Positions 43,724 to 56,043 of a stretch of DNA of 64,000 nucleotides are shown one piece after another (position 1 is the stretch's first letter; each line of letters begins with the position of its first letter). The notes beneath the pieces are model-generated. The model was given only the letters and a program-made list of their open reading frames with translations, was not told where the DNA came from and did no database searches. The stretch is from the NCBI GenBank assembly GCA_014332815.1, contig JACSZT010000021.1, positions 62,001 through 126,000 of the forward strand, in the 5' to 3' direction. The DNA comes from Weissella confusa. Its GTDB lineage: Bacteria; Bacillota; Bacilli; Lactobacillales; Lactobacillaceae. The position numbers and the translations under genes are program-made.

Positions 43724-44554
43724 TCGCACCCTACACGGGCTAAGTAGTCACGCCCTAAATCGTCCGTCCCAAACCAATGCTGCAGTGTTGGACCTTGTGA
43801 CATGTTCGCCACGTCCACGGCATTCGGATGAAGTGGCAATAATGGTGCGAAAATGGTCAATATCACGAGCAAGACCATAATGCCAATCCAAATAAAGTAA
43901 CTAGGTCGTTGCGTTAATAAGCGTTTTATGCCAGGTCGTAACATGGCACTCAACACGACGACTAATACCAACCACGGTATGGCTGAAAAAACATCCAGCA
44001 ATCGCATCAAAGCGACATCAATCCACCCGCCATAATAACCGGCAATCGTTCCAACCAACGTGCCCAATACAACTGACACGGCCATTGACAAAAAGCCAAC
44101 TGTTAATGATATGCGCCCACCGTATATTTTTGTGCCAGCCGCTGCAACAATTATCGGCGCCACCATTGGAATCAGGTGATGCCACATAATCGCCAGCGAC
44201 TTTTCCCCAACAAATTGCGCATAGACTACAAAATCACGTTCTTTAACAGTGACTACCTCGGCGCGAACCAGCCGCGCAATCGACATCCACGAAAAGATGC
44301 TAATAATGACGATAATTGTTGTGAGCTCACGCAACAAATTACCCAGTTTATTGAATGCCAAAACCGTCAGCATAATAAACACACCAGGTATAATCGCCAT
44401 GTATGGTGCATCTTGCAAGCGCGACTGCGCCGCATTTAACAACGACCCCCACGAAGCAGTCGGGTCTTGCACGCCCATCCCCAGAAAACTTAGGGCTGAT
44501 TCTGTCATAATTGCATTTGCAATTGTCCTAACAACGCGCGCATCGTCATTGTTT
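43724..44554 (-). CDS. oppC: Peptide ABC transporter permease OppC
   Basis: Restored length 276 residues. [16 protein letters not shown]-type segment (printed [17 protein letters not shown]), [37 protein letters not shown] (EAA loop), [19 protein letters not shown], and the end [16 protein letters not shown]. The first eight bases of the gene sit alone at the bottom of one cell (ATG printed at 43542-43540). Its stop overlaps the oppD start. Confidence 0.9.
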
Positions 44555-45338
44555 TACCAGAACCAGATTCACCAACTAACCCAAGAACCGTATTTCGTGT
44601 CAACGTCAAATTGACGCCCTGTAATATCGGCTTGTTCTCATGATGTTTATTTCGGACGGTCACGCCTAAATTTTTAATGTCAATCATTGGATCAGCCATC
44701 ATATTCCTCCGGTGAAAGTGCTGCTTGACTCGTGAATAATCCGGATGTTCACGTTTGATAACTTCCTCAAGATGATAGCCAACCGTTCGAACTGGATTCA
44801 AACCCGTTAACGGATCTTGAAAAATCATTGCCATTTTAATCGGCAACCGTTGCCGAACCGGGTACGCCACACCGTTCACTTGCCAAGCATCGGCAGATAC
44901 AATTGCTTCACCTGGTAGAGAAATTTGAGCTTGTACGGTCACATCAAGTGCCGTCGTCGGCTCATCCGCAATCAGCAAGTCCGGTTCTGCCAGCAAAGCC
45001 ATCGCAATCAAAACTCGTTGTCTAAGACCACCTGATAATTCATGTGGGTATTGTCCTAATCGATTCTGTGGTTTGGTTATTTCGACTTTTTCAAGCGCCA
45101 TAACTGCTAATGCTTGGTCACTGGCTAGTGAAACAAGTCGTTGTGTATAGGCGTCTGTTGGATTAGTAAATATCTTATTAACATCTCCAAAATCAACAAC
45201 TCGCCCTTCACGCATAACGACCACTTCATCAGCGATTGCTGAGACAACGCTCAAATCGTGACTGATAAAAATCACGGTCAGATGTTCAGCTTGTTGTAAC
45301 CTTTTTATCAAACCCGAGTAACTGTAACGCCACCTGGC
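44544..45338 (-). CDS. oppD: Peptide ABC transporter ATPase OppD
   Basis: Restored length 264 residues, shorter than the usual 330-350: [20 protein letters not shown], Walker [26 protein letters not shown] (Q-loop), [20 protein letters not shown] (signature), [19 protein letters not shown] (Walker B), VIFISHDL, and a tail [16 protein letters not shown]. The common C-terminal iron-sulfur or oligopeptide domain is missing. ATG printed at 44702-44700 overlaps oppC; stop overlaps oppF (ATGA). Confidence 0.9.
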
Positions 45339-46177
45339 TCAAGGTTGTTTTCCCCGAGCCTGACTCACCGACCAGTCCCAACGTTTCGCCAGCTCGAATC
45401 GTTAATGACACATTATCTAGTGCCACCAAATCTGATTGGCCGCGTTTGCCCGGATATCGTACTGTCACGTTGTCGAGTTTCAATAAATCACTCATGTTGT
45501 TTGTCTCCTCTCATGCCAATGCCAACTTAGTGGCTGTCTGCTTATCATAGCGAAGCTGCAACGGCTCACGGACCGATTGCAATGCTGTTTGTTTAGGATT
45601 TAATGATTCATACGGGTCTTGAAAAATAACTTGCATGTTCGACATAACCCGTCGCCGGTTTTCGCTTGTTACCAGTTCATTTTCAAATGTCACTGTACCA
45701 CTCGTTGGCTGTGTCTGTAACTCAGCCATTAATTGCAGCACTTGTGCTTGAATCGACACGTCCAAGGCAGAAATTGGTTCATCAGCGACAATAAACTTTG
45801 GGTGAACAGCAACGGCACGGGCAATGCCGATTCGCTGTCGTTGCCCACCGGAGAAGGTTGCCGGATAACGTTGCGCATCATTTTCATCCAAACCAACTGA
45901 TGCTAAAGCCAATGACACAATCGACTTGCCAATTTCAGGAATCGCTGCCAGCAATTCACGGGTATAGGCGTGTACCGGATTCTGGAAAATCTCTTCAGCT
46001 GGTCCAAGTTCCACTAAATGACCAAAGTACAACACGGCAATTCGGTCTGCAATCTGACGAACTTTGCTTAAATCGTGCGAAATAAACAAGTACGTGAGGT
46101 TGTAACTCCCCCGGCCTCACGTAAAGCGGCGGTGTAATTTTGCTGTGTGTAATCAACATAATTTGTGCCATGCTTAG
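45335..46177 (-). CDS. oppF: Peptide ABC transporter ATPase OppF
   Basis: Restored length 280 residues: [20 protein letters not shown], Walker [49 protein letters not shown] (signature), [19 protein letters not shown] (Walker B), [11 protein letters not shown], and the C-terminal ELLAAIPEI...KPFVIGNEWVQVTPEHYV. ATG printed at 45495-45493, stop at 46239-46237. Last transporter gene; a glutamine-amidotransferase-like gene follows 13 bases later. Confidence 0.9.
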
Positions 46178-46190
46178 GATTTGCATGGTT

Positions 46191-46931
46191 CAAGTGATTA
46201 CTTGGAATACCAATAGTTGTCACGTTGTCTCCCTCTTTATTTTAAAACATAATGTTCCGGCGTTACTTGAACCCACTCATTGCCAATCACAAACGGCTTC
46301 CGCTCCGTTGTTTACGGGCTTCAGCAATGATTGCCAACTCAAACAAATCACGTTGACGATCTGTTTCACCCATCTTAGGTGTTGGATCTTCGCCATAAAA
46401 TAACGGTCCAATATCTTGTCCGCCAATCAACAACACCGCATCAACCGCATTTACATATTCAGCCGCTTCCTCTGGTGTCCCCATCGGAAAAACAATTGGT
46501 AAAGACGTCCCCGCCAAGAAGGTTCCTGCCATGACATCAATGCGATGCGTTGGCTCATACCATTTAACCGGATATTGCATGTGCTTCACAACTGGTTGCC
46601 CATTCGCCGGTGTATATTGCGTGTTGATATCTTGAATCAAGGTACCACCAAACGCAACATTCAAAATTTGTGACCCACGGCAAATTCCCATCAAAGGCTT
46701 ATAATCTTGGAATACCTTCAAGTGCGTGGCATCATGATCAAACATCATTTCTGGGTGATATTGCACACCACGAACTGACGCGTCTTCAGTTTGGAAAGCC
46801 TCAATTGTGCCATCGCTTGCATAAGCAGCTGGCTTCAAGCCATCCCCCAAACGCTTAATACCTTGGTGGTGGAATGAATTAACAATCGGTTGATCACCGT
46901 TTAATTTTTTATTTGTTAAAAAACAACAGAA
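46191..46931 (-). CDS. Gamma-glutamyl hydrolase / peptidase C26 (PuuD-like)
   Basis: Class I glutamine-amidotransferase-fold hydrolase. Restored length 246 residues. GTG start printed at 46223-46221 behind GAGGGAG, giving [20 protein letters not shown]; then AVLLIGGQDIGPLFYGED, PLMGICRGSQILNVAFGGTL (nucleophile Cys in GICRG), NSFHHQGIKRLG, VRGVQYHPEMMFDHDA (His and Glu). Likely splits gamma-glutamyl peptides imported by the opp system; the pairing is inference from position. Confidence 0.88.
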
Positions 46932-47011
46932 ATAATTATATCAGTAAATACGCGGTTTCTTGGATTTTGTAACAAAATTTACACTGGCGCTTTGGGACGT
47001 AATATGATTTA

Positions 47012-47052
47012 CAAAAATCACCCATCGTACAAAACTGTACAATGGGTGATCG
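47012..47052. terminator. Terminator after the C26 peptidase gene
   Basis: ATCACCCATTGTAC/GTACGATGGGTGAT with T tracts; symmetrical, so it may work both ways. Confidence 0.85.
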
Positions 47053-47124
47053 GATTTCAGCGCTATTTAATTCTTATGTTCAGCAACATAATCCACGATA
47101 AGGCACCAATCAAGTTCATCACAG

Positions 47125-48156
47125 CAGCCATAATGATTGCTGTCTTTGCCTTCAAAGCACCCGTTGTAATAGCCGTAGCGATTGCATTCGCCGCATCGTG
47201 GAATCCGTTAACCCCATCAAAGATAAGGGCAACGATAATAACCACCGTTGCTAATACGTAGACTTCCATGTCTCTCTCCTGAAATACATATTACTATTCA
47301 GCCAAACCAGCTCCCATCAATCCACCAATGATGGCATGTGTTGATGAAGATGGTAGACCAAACCACCACGTGATTAAGTTCCAACCAATTGCACCGAGCA
47401 AGGCAGCAATAACCAAGAACAATTGTTGCTCGGCACTTACCTGCGTCATATCAACGATGTCACGTGCGATAACCGCAGCAACGGCCGTTCCCACGGAAGC
47501 TGATGTGAAAATTTGTGCTGTACGGAAGAATTTATCTGTTTCCTTCAAATTAGCCTTCTTGATAATCTTATTCAAAATCACCATGATGAGTAGCGCTAGT
47601 CCAAATCCGACAACTGGTGACAACACCATTGGATCAATGACCTTTTCAACTACCTTAGCCAACTTAATGTGTACGTTGTTACCGGCGATTTTCTTGCTTC
47701 CTAGCGTGTGGATAATACGTTGTCCACCGGCCATCGTTCCAACTGAGATCGCCAAAGATGCCATCAAGATAATTTGGAACGGAATCTCCGTTTGCCCTGG
47801 CGTAATACCAAAGAAACCAACTGGTGCAGCTGCCATGAACATCAAGCCCATTGACTTTTGGGCGTCTTGCAGACCGTGTCCCAACGCCAAAATCCAAGCC
47901 ATTACGATGTTCTTCAATGTGCTCCACTTCACGGCACGAATATCATCAGAAGCACCAGTACCAGCAATTGCTGACGTAACCGTGTGCGTCGTTGAAATTG
48001 GTGCGTGAACGAAATAAGCAGAGATGAACAACACGGCTGATGAAACAGCTTCAGCAACGAATCCCTTTTGTGGGCTCAAGACGGTAAATTTTCAATCCTT
48101 CTTTTTTTTGCATATATAAGTTAATTATACAGGTTTTTAGGTTTTCTGCCTTAAGT
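47125..48156 (-). CDS. pit: PiT-family inorganic phosphate transporter
   Basis: Low-affinity phosphate permease. Restored length 343 residues, about ten membrane segments. VYVLATVVIIVALIFDGVNG, FHDAANAIATAI (family signature), LITWWFGLPSSSTHAIIGGL (GLPxSSTH), HGLQDAQKSMGLMF (second repeat signature), ISTTHTVTSAIAGTG (second repeat), ending EEIFRMLFM. ATG printed at 47269-47267 after AGGAGAG; stop at 48220-48218. No PhoU-like accessory gene is adjacent. Confidence 0.93.
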
Positions 48157-48167
48157 TCGGGCGGTAT

Positions 48168-48210
48168 CAAAAAGACGCTACCCGCCTTAATCGGCAAGTA
48201 GCGTCTGTCA
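48168..48210 (-). terminator. Terminator of pit
   Basis: AGACGCTACTTGCCGATTAA/GGCGGGTAGCGTCTTTTT: stem AGACGCTAC/GTAGCGTCT with nested GCC/GGC. Confidence 0.82.
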
Positions 48211-48287
48211 TATTTAATTACATAAACAACATGCGGAAGATTTCTTCAAACATGAAACCAATCAATCCAGCTGATGGCACTGTAACC

Positions 48288-48746
48288 TTGGTAGCGTGGA
48301 CGGCCTGAGCCATCTGCGCGACGGACAATGCGCATCTCCTTAATATCGCGCGAAACTGTTGCTTGTGTGACTTCAATGCCTGCAGCTTGCAACGAGTTCA
48401 TCAAGCCTTCTTGTGAATCAATCACCTCGCGTGACAAAATGTCCAAAATCAACGCTTGGCGTTCTTGCTTCTTTAATGCCATGTCATAAATTGTGTTGTG
48501 ACCGGCCAACGTTGCAAGAACTTCTGCCAAGTTTGCCGCGTCAATCAATGCTGCCAAACGGTTTCCATTACCTTGTGTTGTCTTAACAACCGTCATGAAT
48601 TCAACCCTTGTCACTGACACTGCAGTTTCTGCAAAGCCCTTTTGCACTTGTTCGCTGTCAACAACCGGTGTATCCGACATCTCCCAAGCACACTGATTAC
48701 CAAAATAACAGTCAGAATAAAAACACCTATCCAACGGTTAATTTGG
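48288..48746 (-). CDS. argR: Arginine repressor ArgR family
   Basis: Restored length 152 residues: ALKKQERQALILDILSREVI with a winged helix EVTQATVSRDIKEMRIVR (recognition helix SRDIKE), a linker RADGSGRPRYQGEMSD, and a C-terminal oligomerisation part LAALIDAANLAEVLATLAGH where the usual GTI-DDT core is partly changed (GHNTIYATSPSAEAAEKLAQ). The start (ATG printed at 48482-48480) lies at a cell top, two bases after AAGAAGG. Regulates arginine genes; none lie beside it. Confidence 0.87.
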
Positions 48747-48747
48747 A

Positions 48748-50856
48748 ACCGTGTCCAAAAGGGACCGAATATTCGCCGTATCCACGCGAAAAATGCTTTC
48801 ATTCGTGTCATCATCTTACTGCATCCAATTTGTAAAGCGTTGCGCTAACTTTTCAGCCGCTTCTGCAGATGGACTAGTCATGGTTCATGATAAAAATTAC
48901 GGTCCTCTGTTGCCAAAACGGCATTTACGGCATTAGGTGAAATCTTATCAAAAGAAACATACGTCCCCTTTTGTCCAGCGATTGAACCAGCCTTATTATC
49001 TTTAACATCGTAGATTTCGGTAGATGATTGCAAGCGTGTCTTCAAATCTGACACATCAGTTGTCTTAGCTTCAAAGGGTTTTGAATACTCTTTCTCAACT
49101 TGAATCGCAAGGAATAATTCGCGTATCTTACGCGTGATGGTTTGGTTTTGCGTCAAGAATGCATTTTTTACCAATTGTTGCGTAATCGTTGACCCACCAG
49201 CTGAGGCATTGATACCGCGAATTCGGTAATAGACCGTCGTGACTGCCCCTCGTATCATGCCTGTAACCGAGAACCCACGACGATTCAACGCATTCTTAGG
49301 ATAATTCAACGGATCATAGCCATTTGGCGACTGCAACATTCCCGCCAGCATCGCCCCTTGCGTCACGGACAAATCCGAAGCGTTAACCCCAAAGTACTTC
49401 AATGAAGCATCTTGGATTCCCCAGACACCTTGACCAAAGTACGCATTATTCAGGTACATCGATAAGATATCGTAACCGTCATTCAAGATTTCCGATTCGG
49501 TCAAGCCATATTTGTTAATAGCCTCATCAATAACCGCATCGAAGAAATATGGATAGTTATAATTCGAATTATCAACATTGTGGTCAGATGCGCCAATGGC
49601 CGTCGCTGCATATTGATCAGCTTCTGATTGACTCAACTTCTTGTCGTTTACCAAATTTTGCAAAACTTGATTCATGCTTGTCGCACGGTTGAAACCACGG
49701 AAGACGTGTTCACCACGACCACCAACAACCGCACGCACGCCACCAGTCTTCGCATCCATTACGACCGATGCCGCTTGTGAATCACCACCGATTGGGTTCA
49801 ACCAACTGGTCTCATAATCATCTTGCAAGTTTTTTTGATCCGTTTGATTCAATGTCGTATAAATCTTATTTGGAATGTTGTATGAGTTTTCAAGTGCGAC
49901 GTACATTGGGACATCTTCACTGGTGTAATCTGCATAATTCGATGGTGAATAACCATTCGTTCCAAAGCTCGTCTTCTCATTCTTCAATTCTGAATCATAT
50001 GAGAAGCCACGTGATAGTGATGGCGCATAATCAACAATCGGCTTAATCGTTGAACCAGGTGAACGGTGGATGAAATGACTTTGACTCATCACTCCGTCGT
50101 TGGCAAAACTTGTGTAGGCTTGGGTCATTTGCAACGGTGTCACACCCTTTTGCAAACCACCAATTCCCATGGCCAAGTTCTTATCCGACTTTTTCAATGG
50201 TAAGCCAGCCTTAATCCCCGCATTGTATCCAACGGAAACGCCCATTTGATCAAGCAACCAAACAGAATCACTACCCGTTACCTCGGTCGTACCAGTCTTT
50301 CCGGCCACCGTGTAACCATATGGATCAGCTGCTTTTCCAGTTCCGTTCGTGTAAACGCCCATCATCATTGATGTCATCTCATCAGCAACCTTCTTTGACC
50401 AAAGACGTGTTTGCTTTTCCTTCGCTTTAACAATCACCTTACCGGAAGAGTCCACAATTTTGGTCTTAACACCAAAGGCCGTTTGATCAGTATTTGGAAT
50501 CACTTGCTCCAGCGTCGTCTTCATCAACGGTCCAGCCGTCTGACCAAGTGATACCGGAATCGTTTCACCATTAGCAGATGAATCGTAACCCGTCCAAGTT
50601 GTAACCACCACATCCGGTGTGTAAGCGATGGCCCATGAGTCCGTGGCGTTCGTTGCCGTTGAGGCCTAATTACCAAACAGACTTTGAATTCCTGACCATG
50701 CTGCTTGGGCACCGTCCTTCACATTTGACCACGCTTGACTTGCGCCATCCTTAATGTCTGATTGAATACCGTCGAGGGCATTTGAGAAACCGTTCGATGA
50801 TGAACTACCGTTAGTCTTACCGCTCTCGCCAGTTACCGTGCTCATCTTTTGACGGA
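48748..50856 (-). CDS. pbp2A: Class A penicillin-binding protein (PBP2a type)
   Basis: Bifunctional peptidoglycan glycosyltransferase/transpeptidase. Restored length 702 residues. Membrane anchor after FQINRWIG (residues 23-45), glycosyltransferase ATEDRNFYEH-type site (printed LATEDRNFYHEP), GGSTITQQLVKNAFL, RKIRELFLAIQVEK; then transpeptidase SPGSTIKP (SxxK), a SxN region and VAGKTGTTE (KTG). C-terminal Ser/Asn-rich tail ends SGIQSLFGN. ATG printed at 48814-48812, one base after argR; stop at 50668-50666. Confidence 0.92.
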
Positions 50857-50910
50857 CACCCATTTGGGCAGCTTGGAAGCGTTGGAACACATCCTTAGCA
50901 GCTGCGTCGG

Positions 50911-51255
50911 CGTTCAATGCTTCAACTGCATCACGCAACGTCTTGTATTGAGCCGTCTCACGCAAATCAGCAGCAACTGCGTTTACGTTGTCATAAATGT
51001 TAATCATATTAATTAATATCCTTCTTTAAATTAGTATTTCCATTATCGCATACTTTACTTAGTCTTGACCGTACAACTCAGCGATTGGCTTCGTGATGAT
51101 GTTGTTGATTTCCATCAACAATTGGTTAACAGCTTGCTCAGCTTCCATCATCTTCTTCAAAGAATCGTGCTTGTCCATCTCACCAGCAATTTCTTGCCAT
51201 TCTGCAACTTGCGCAGCTTCTGGCTCTTGACCAGCTTGCATTGCTTGGTTGATTT
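50911..51255 (-). CDS. ylbF: YlbF/YmcA family protein
   Basis: Restored length 114 residues, helical: MINIYDNVNAVAADLRETAQ, LRDAVEALNADAAAKDVFQR, FQAAQMG, then a second helical part KHDSLKKMMEAEQAVNQLLM ending IAELYGQD. In Bacillus the family forms the Y-complex acting on RNase Y. ATG printed at 51007-51005, stop at 51061-51059. Preceded by PBP2a, followed by a terminator and yhaO. Confidence 0.88.
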
Positions 51256-51393
51256 TATTAGCCAACCCCACAAACGGATTACCCAAGTGCAAATCGGCTG
51301 CGTGAATAAATTTCATGCGGTCCACCACTCCTCTTAAAGTCTTTGTGTTCTATTATCCCTGATTAGTCAATATTAGGAAATACCTAACATTGT

Positions 51394-52587
51394 TTCTTAA
51401 CCTTTACCCACAAGAAAAGGCGTCGCAAAATTTGCGACGCCTTTATCATATTGGAACCGGAATGTTCGCTTCATCCAAGCGTTGCAAAGCCGTCACCAAC
51501 GTCAATTGCGCACGTGTGTCAGGCGTCGTTGTATCAAATAAATCCCCCGCCAACAAAACGAAATCCACCGATTCAGCGATGGCATCATCAACCAAGCGGG
51601 CCAACGCTGTTTCACTGGCCGTTTGCAAATTATTTTGTAGCCATGCCGGCAGCTTGTTTGGGAACTTAACTGCCATGTCTTCATTAATATGACGCGTTGT
51701 GTATGAGAACCCGGTGATGGCAACTTTCTCACCACCAGTTGTCGTTAATTGCGTGGTTGTGATGTCAGCAGGCAAAGCCGTGACATTCGCTGGCCAAACT
51801 GGCAATGCTTGCCAGTCTTGCACAAAATCGTGATTACCAAATCCCATGACGTTAAGTCCTTGCAAACTACCTGAATACCCAACGAACGGTTCTGCTTGCA
51901 GTGTTTGACGCACGTGAATGTGGCCTAATGCCCAATAGTCATAGTGATGTGCCTGCATATCGCCCAAGCTGAATGGTGCATAATCCCCCGCACCATCTTG
52001 TCCAACCGAGCCGTGGTACATGCCAATGTGAAATACCACGCCAGGTACTACTGTTAGTGATACCAACTCAAATTCTTCCGGCGTCCCTAGTTCACGACGG
52101 ATTTGGGCAACTGCAGTATTTAAATCGCCCGTTAACGTCATGTCATGAGTCGTCCACACAATCGGTGCGACTGGCGTAAACTCTGGCACCAAGCGCGTCC
52201 CCTGATTTTCAACCAAGTAGTAACCCTTAGCCCCACTTTCATTGCATGTTTCAAAGTCAAAGACTGCATCAGCTGTTTCATCCCAATAATGTTGGTCCAC
52301 CGCTGGCAAAGTTGCTTTTAGCGGTGTGCTATCCAAACGCACATCGAACACGTAAAACGCATCGTTCGATTGCGATGCACGCGTCAACGCTGCCAATAAT
52401 TGACCATTTTCAATCATCGACAGCAATTGTGGCTCATCGGTCTTACGAAATCAAACCGTTGCTGTTGCCATTGACCAAATCCGACAATGGTTGCATTTTT
52501 AATCCACATCCGTTTGGCCTCCTTGTTCCGCAACGCGTAGTTTTGTTTCAACTGCTTCTTTGAGTTCAGCCATCATGTCAGGTGACA
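51394..52587 (-). CDS. yhaO: DNA repair exonuclease YhaO (SbcD/Mre11-like)
   Basis: Metallophosphoesterase. Restored length 397 residues: MKFIHAADLHLGNPFVGL (DxH motif), DFVLLAGDLFDTTTPDTRAQ (GDxFD), FGNHDFVQDW (GNHD), FHIGMYHGSVGQD (GMxHG), DYWALGHIHVRQTL (GHxH), ending AEQGGQTDVD. ATG printed at 51316-51314 with TTGACT and GATAAT upstream; its last codons overlap the yhaN start (frame-shifted ATGTGGATTAA). Confidence 0.92.
51413..51445. terminator. Terminator after ylbF
   Basis: AAAGGCGTCGCAAAATTTGCGACGCCTTT, perfect palindrome with A and T flanks, inside one cell. Confidence 0.88.
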
Positions 52588-54904
52588 AAAATGACGTCAA
52601 AATTGATGCGTCAGTCACCTGCTTCAATCCCAGGCGTTGCAGCCCAAACGGGTTAGTTCATATGTCGTGCCGTTCACTTCAAATTGCAGATGACCACCGT
52701 AGGGACCTTGCTCAAGCGGTTCGTAAGTGTTGACCTTGCGTCCTTTGGCTTGCGGAAAGCCGAACAACATTCCCAGCAAGAATTGGTGCAACGTTGTCTT
52801 ACCTGCTTCATTCAGTCCTTGAATAACTTGTAAGCCATCAGCCAGCAGGCGCAAGTGTTCCGCAAATTCATCGGGACGAAGCGCAAAGATTTGCGTCAAC
52901 GCATCCTGATCGAAACTAAATACCGCTTGGTACAAGTCGCGGTCAACCGGTCCTAACAACTCAGTTAGCATCCCCTCGGGGTCCGCAAATTCTTGTTGCG
53001 TGTCAACGGCCACCAAGCGCGTTGTGGTTTGCGTACGAGCGGCCTGTTGTTGTTCAGACAAGGCCCGCAAAGATGGTCGCGCTGCAATCGCGGTTTGCAA
53101 GTTATCTTGAGCAGTCTGCAGTGTTTGTAACGCTTCGTTAATTGGACGACGCGCTGTTTTCGTGACACCAAATTGACTGACTGCCTCTTGTTCCCATTGA
53201 TTTGCAATTGCTAACCATTGTTCCGACCCCGGCGTCAACGCCAACAATTGTTGTTGTACCTGCTCGGCCTCATCAGCCAAGCGAGTATCAATCGGTTCTG
53301 GTGCATCTGCAAGCTGTGCCGTGAGTTGTTGCCAGCGTTGGTAAATCGGCACCAGTTGTTGCTGCTTAGCTTGTGATGACAAATCAGTTGATAGATTGCG
53401 TTGGCGCTCCGTTAGAGTGGCCAAACGCGCTTGGACTTGGAATGGCGTGAGTTCTGGTGGGAAGACTTGCCAACGGTACTTCGCTAACAACAAACTCGTT
53501 TGGTTTTGAATATCAGCTTGGCGACGGGCAGCTTCACGTTGCTGTTGGTTCAATTGATCCAACGCATTAACCGCTTGGGTCGCATCATCCAATTGTTCAT
53601 CAGAAACCGTTGCTTCAACCGATACCGTTTCCGCCGTTACGCGCTTAGGCAACTTGAAGAACAAGAATGCGCCAGCCGCACCCAATAGGATAATTGCCAA
53701 GATACCTGCCAAAACTTGGTGGCCAAGCATCAACCCTAGCCCAGCGACAATTCCAAACGCAATCGCCCCAATACCGGCACGCTGATATTGCCCAGAAACG
53801 GCAATTTGTGGCCCACCTTGTAGCTGGTTTTAATCACTTTCAGACAATTGATATCCCAACCAAGCCAGCTTTTCTTCCAAAACCTTGTGTTGTGGCATCA
53901 TTGCCTGTTGCGCAGCCATCAAATCAGCTAGTTGCTGGGCCATTTGGTGCCCCAAACGTACATCAGGCTGGGCATTCAGCACCATCTCTGGTGTCATATC
54001 ACCATATTCGGCTGGTAAATCAGTTGATTGTTCACGCAACAAGTCAGCTTCTTGAATCATGGCTTGGGTGCGTGTGGCCAGTTCACGTTGTTGCAACAGT
54101 TCACCAACTGATGTAACACCCAAAACTTGCAACAACTCATTCAAGCGTTGTTGCAGTTTCGCCTTTTGCACCACTTGCTGGTCAACCGTGCGGTTATTTG
54201 CTCGCAGCTCAGCCAATTTTTGACGAGTTTGGTCCGCAATTTGCTGTTGTTGGGTTTCAATTGATGTATCCGTCATCAAACGTTGTTGTTGGGCTTCCAA
54301 ACGCGCCAACGTTTGTTGCACCTCATTCACTTCTTCTTGCAAACGCAACGTCACTGCTGATGGATCAGTGTCATCAACTGTTTCACTAGCAGTAGCCAAC
54401 GCATTCAAATCAGCATCCCCAAGGTGACGCGTTACTTTAATTAAAGTCTTTGTTTGTGAAATTTGCGTATAGTTTCCTTGCGTTAAGCGTTGCAACAAAT
54501 CGCCGGCATAGTGAATCAATTGTGGGAATCGGTCACCGATGGCGGCATCCAACGTCTTAGCAACCCATTCATTGGCCAAACGGTTCACGAAATAAGCCTT
54601 CAAATCAGCTGTAATCGCCGCTTGGTTGCCCGCCATTTCTTGCAGCATATCAATCATAGCCTGGCGGCGTTCACGATCGAAATCAACAAACGCATCATCG
54701 ATTAACAGTGGCAACTGAATGCTTGCCTTAACCGCTTGTGCGAACGCCAAGCGCAACGCAACATAAACTTGTTCCGCTGCTCCCTTTGATAGCTGGCTGA
54801 CATTAAAGATTGCCCCATCAAATCGCCAAGTAACGCTTACCTTGTTGTGTCACGCGTGGATCAACTTCCTTCAGCAAGACGTAAATCTCCATGCGTTCAT
54901 CAAC
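52577..54904 (-). CDS. yhaN: YhaN AAA/SMC-like ATPase
   Basis: RecF/SbcC-like partner of YhaO. Restored length 775 residues: MWIKNATIVGFGQWQQQRFD, Walker A region GLNEAGKTTLHQFLLGMLFG, long coiled coils rich in Gln and Ala with a central membrane-like patch VLAGILAIILLGAAGAFLFF (as in Bacillus YhaN), then QLSKGAAEQVYVALRLAFAQ (signature), LPLLIDDAFVDFDRERRQAM (Walker B) and VLYFTAHQV. ATG printed at 52509-52507; stop overlaps yhaM (ATGA). Confidence 0.9.
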
Positions 54905-55851
54905 TTGATATTCTTTTAGTTGTTTTGCTTCTGTCATTTTGAAGCCCCCTTCAATTCATTCAAATCCAACACATTGTCTGCAGCGACTTGGTGTGCCGTG
55001 AAGTACAAGACTTGTTGTACTCATAAAGTCAGCTGGATCTTGTGGTTCACCGGCATGCGTTGGACGTAAAGACAAGACCTTTAATTGTGGCTTGTCTTGA
55101 TAAACTTGGCGAACCGCTGTCATGAAGACAACCATCCCACTCTTCAAGGTGTTCGCTTCTTCTTGCGTTGCATCCCACTTCATGCCACGGATTTCCATTG
55201 AACGGTCCGCAACCGGATGCACGATTGAGAGTGTGTGGAATCCCAACCCACCCGCAAAGGCGTGGTGATTGCTCTTGGCCGCTGGATACTTGTAAAACTG
55301 GTCATGGAACTTTGCAATCAAGTGACGCACGATGCGTTGCCAAGTAGCGTTCGTGATTTGGAACAAAATCGCTGAAACTTCTTCTTCCATTTCAGAGGCC
55401 TTCATTGGCGCTGTCATGTTCATTTCATTGGCAGCTAAAACAATTTGCTCATCGATTAAGACAATGTGTCCAATCAAGTTTCCGGCCGTCGTATATTGCG
55501 TGGCGATTGGCCCCGTTAATTCGATTACCTTGCCCAAATCGTGGAGCAAAGCGCCAGCGTATAGCAAACTAGCATCCAAGCCAGGATATTGCTTTACCAC
55601 TGCTTGCGCCAGTTGACGTTGTGAGAACTCACCTGGTTCTGTTTCAGCCAAGGCATTATCAAAGCTTTGAATGTTAGCATCCAATTCATCAAGTTGGTGC
55701 AAAATGTTAGCTTCCTTAACCATCGGACGAACTGGTGAACCATACTCCATCAACCCGTGGTGCGCCAAAACAGTGTGACGCAGCAACAACATTTCTTCGC
55801 TGTACAAATTTTCTGAATAGTACTTTACTATTTTATGTAAAAACCTTTCAC
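54901..55851 (-). CDS. yhaM: 3'-5' exoribonuclease YhaM
   Basis: Restored length 316 residues. OB-fold start MTEAKQLKEYQVDERMEIYV, DATQEEANTLKSGMVVFM, then HD-domain GGLGFHTLSIVHPVADRSME, YAGALLHDLGKVIELTGP (HD), GNLIGHIVLIDEQIV, HTVLAHHGLMEYGSPVRP, ending [15 protein letters not shown] printed at 54937-54935; stop at 55969-55967. Third gene of yhaO-yhaN-yhaM, as in Bacillus. Confidence 0.92.
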
Positions 55852-55853
55852 AA

Positions 55854-55867
55854 TGCAAACGTTTTCC
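55854..55867 (-). promoter_or_regulatory. cre-like CcpA site before gntK
   Basis: TGCAAACGTTTTCC (plus strand) fits the cre pattern with the central CG and A/T-rich flanks. It lies in the yhaM-gntK gap between the terminator and the gntK start. Confidence 0.55.
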
Positions 55868-55913
55868 GCGTAAAGTTTTTTCTCATTATCCCTGTACTGG
55901 TACATTTCATTAA

Positions 55914-55961
55914 CAAAAAGAATGTACAGCGCGTCACAAGTACGTACTATACATTCTTTTT
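55914..55961 (-). terminator. Terminator after yhaM
   Basis: AAGAATGTATAGTACGT...GCTGTACATTCTTTTT on the minus strand. Confidence 0.78.
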
Positions 55962-56043
55962 ATATATTATTTAGTTGGTTTATAAATTGCGCGGTTATCC
56001 AACGCCCGGAAGGCTTCCCAAATCTCGTTTAGGTCCTCTTCGG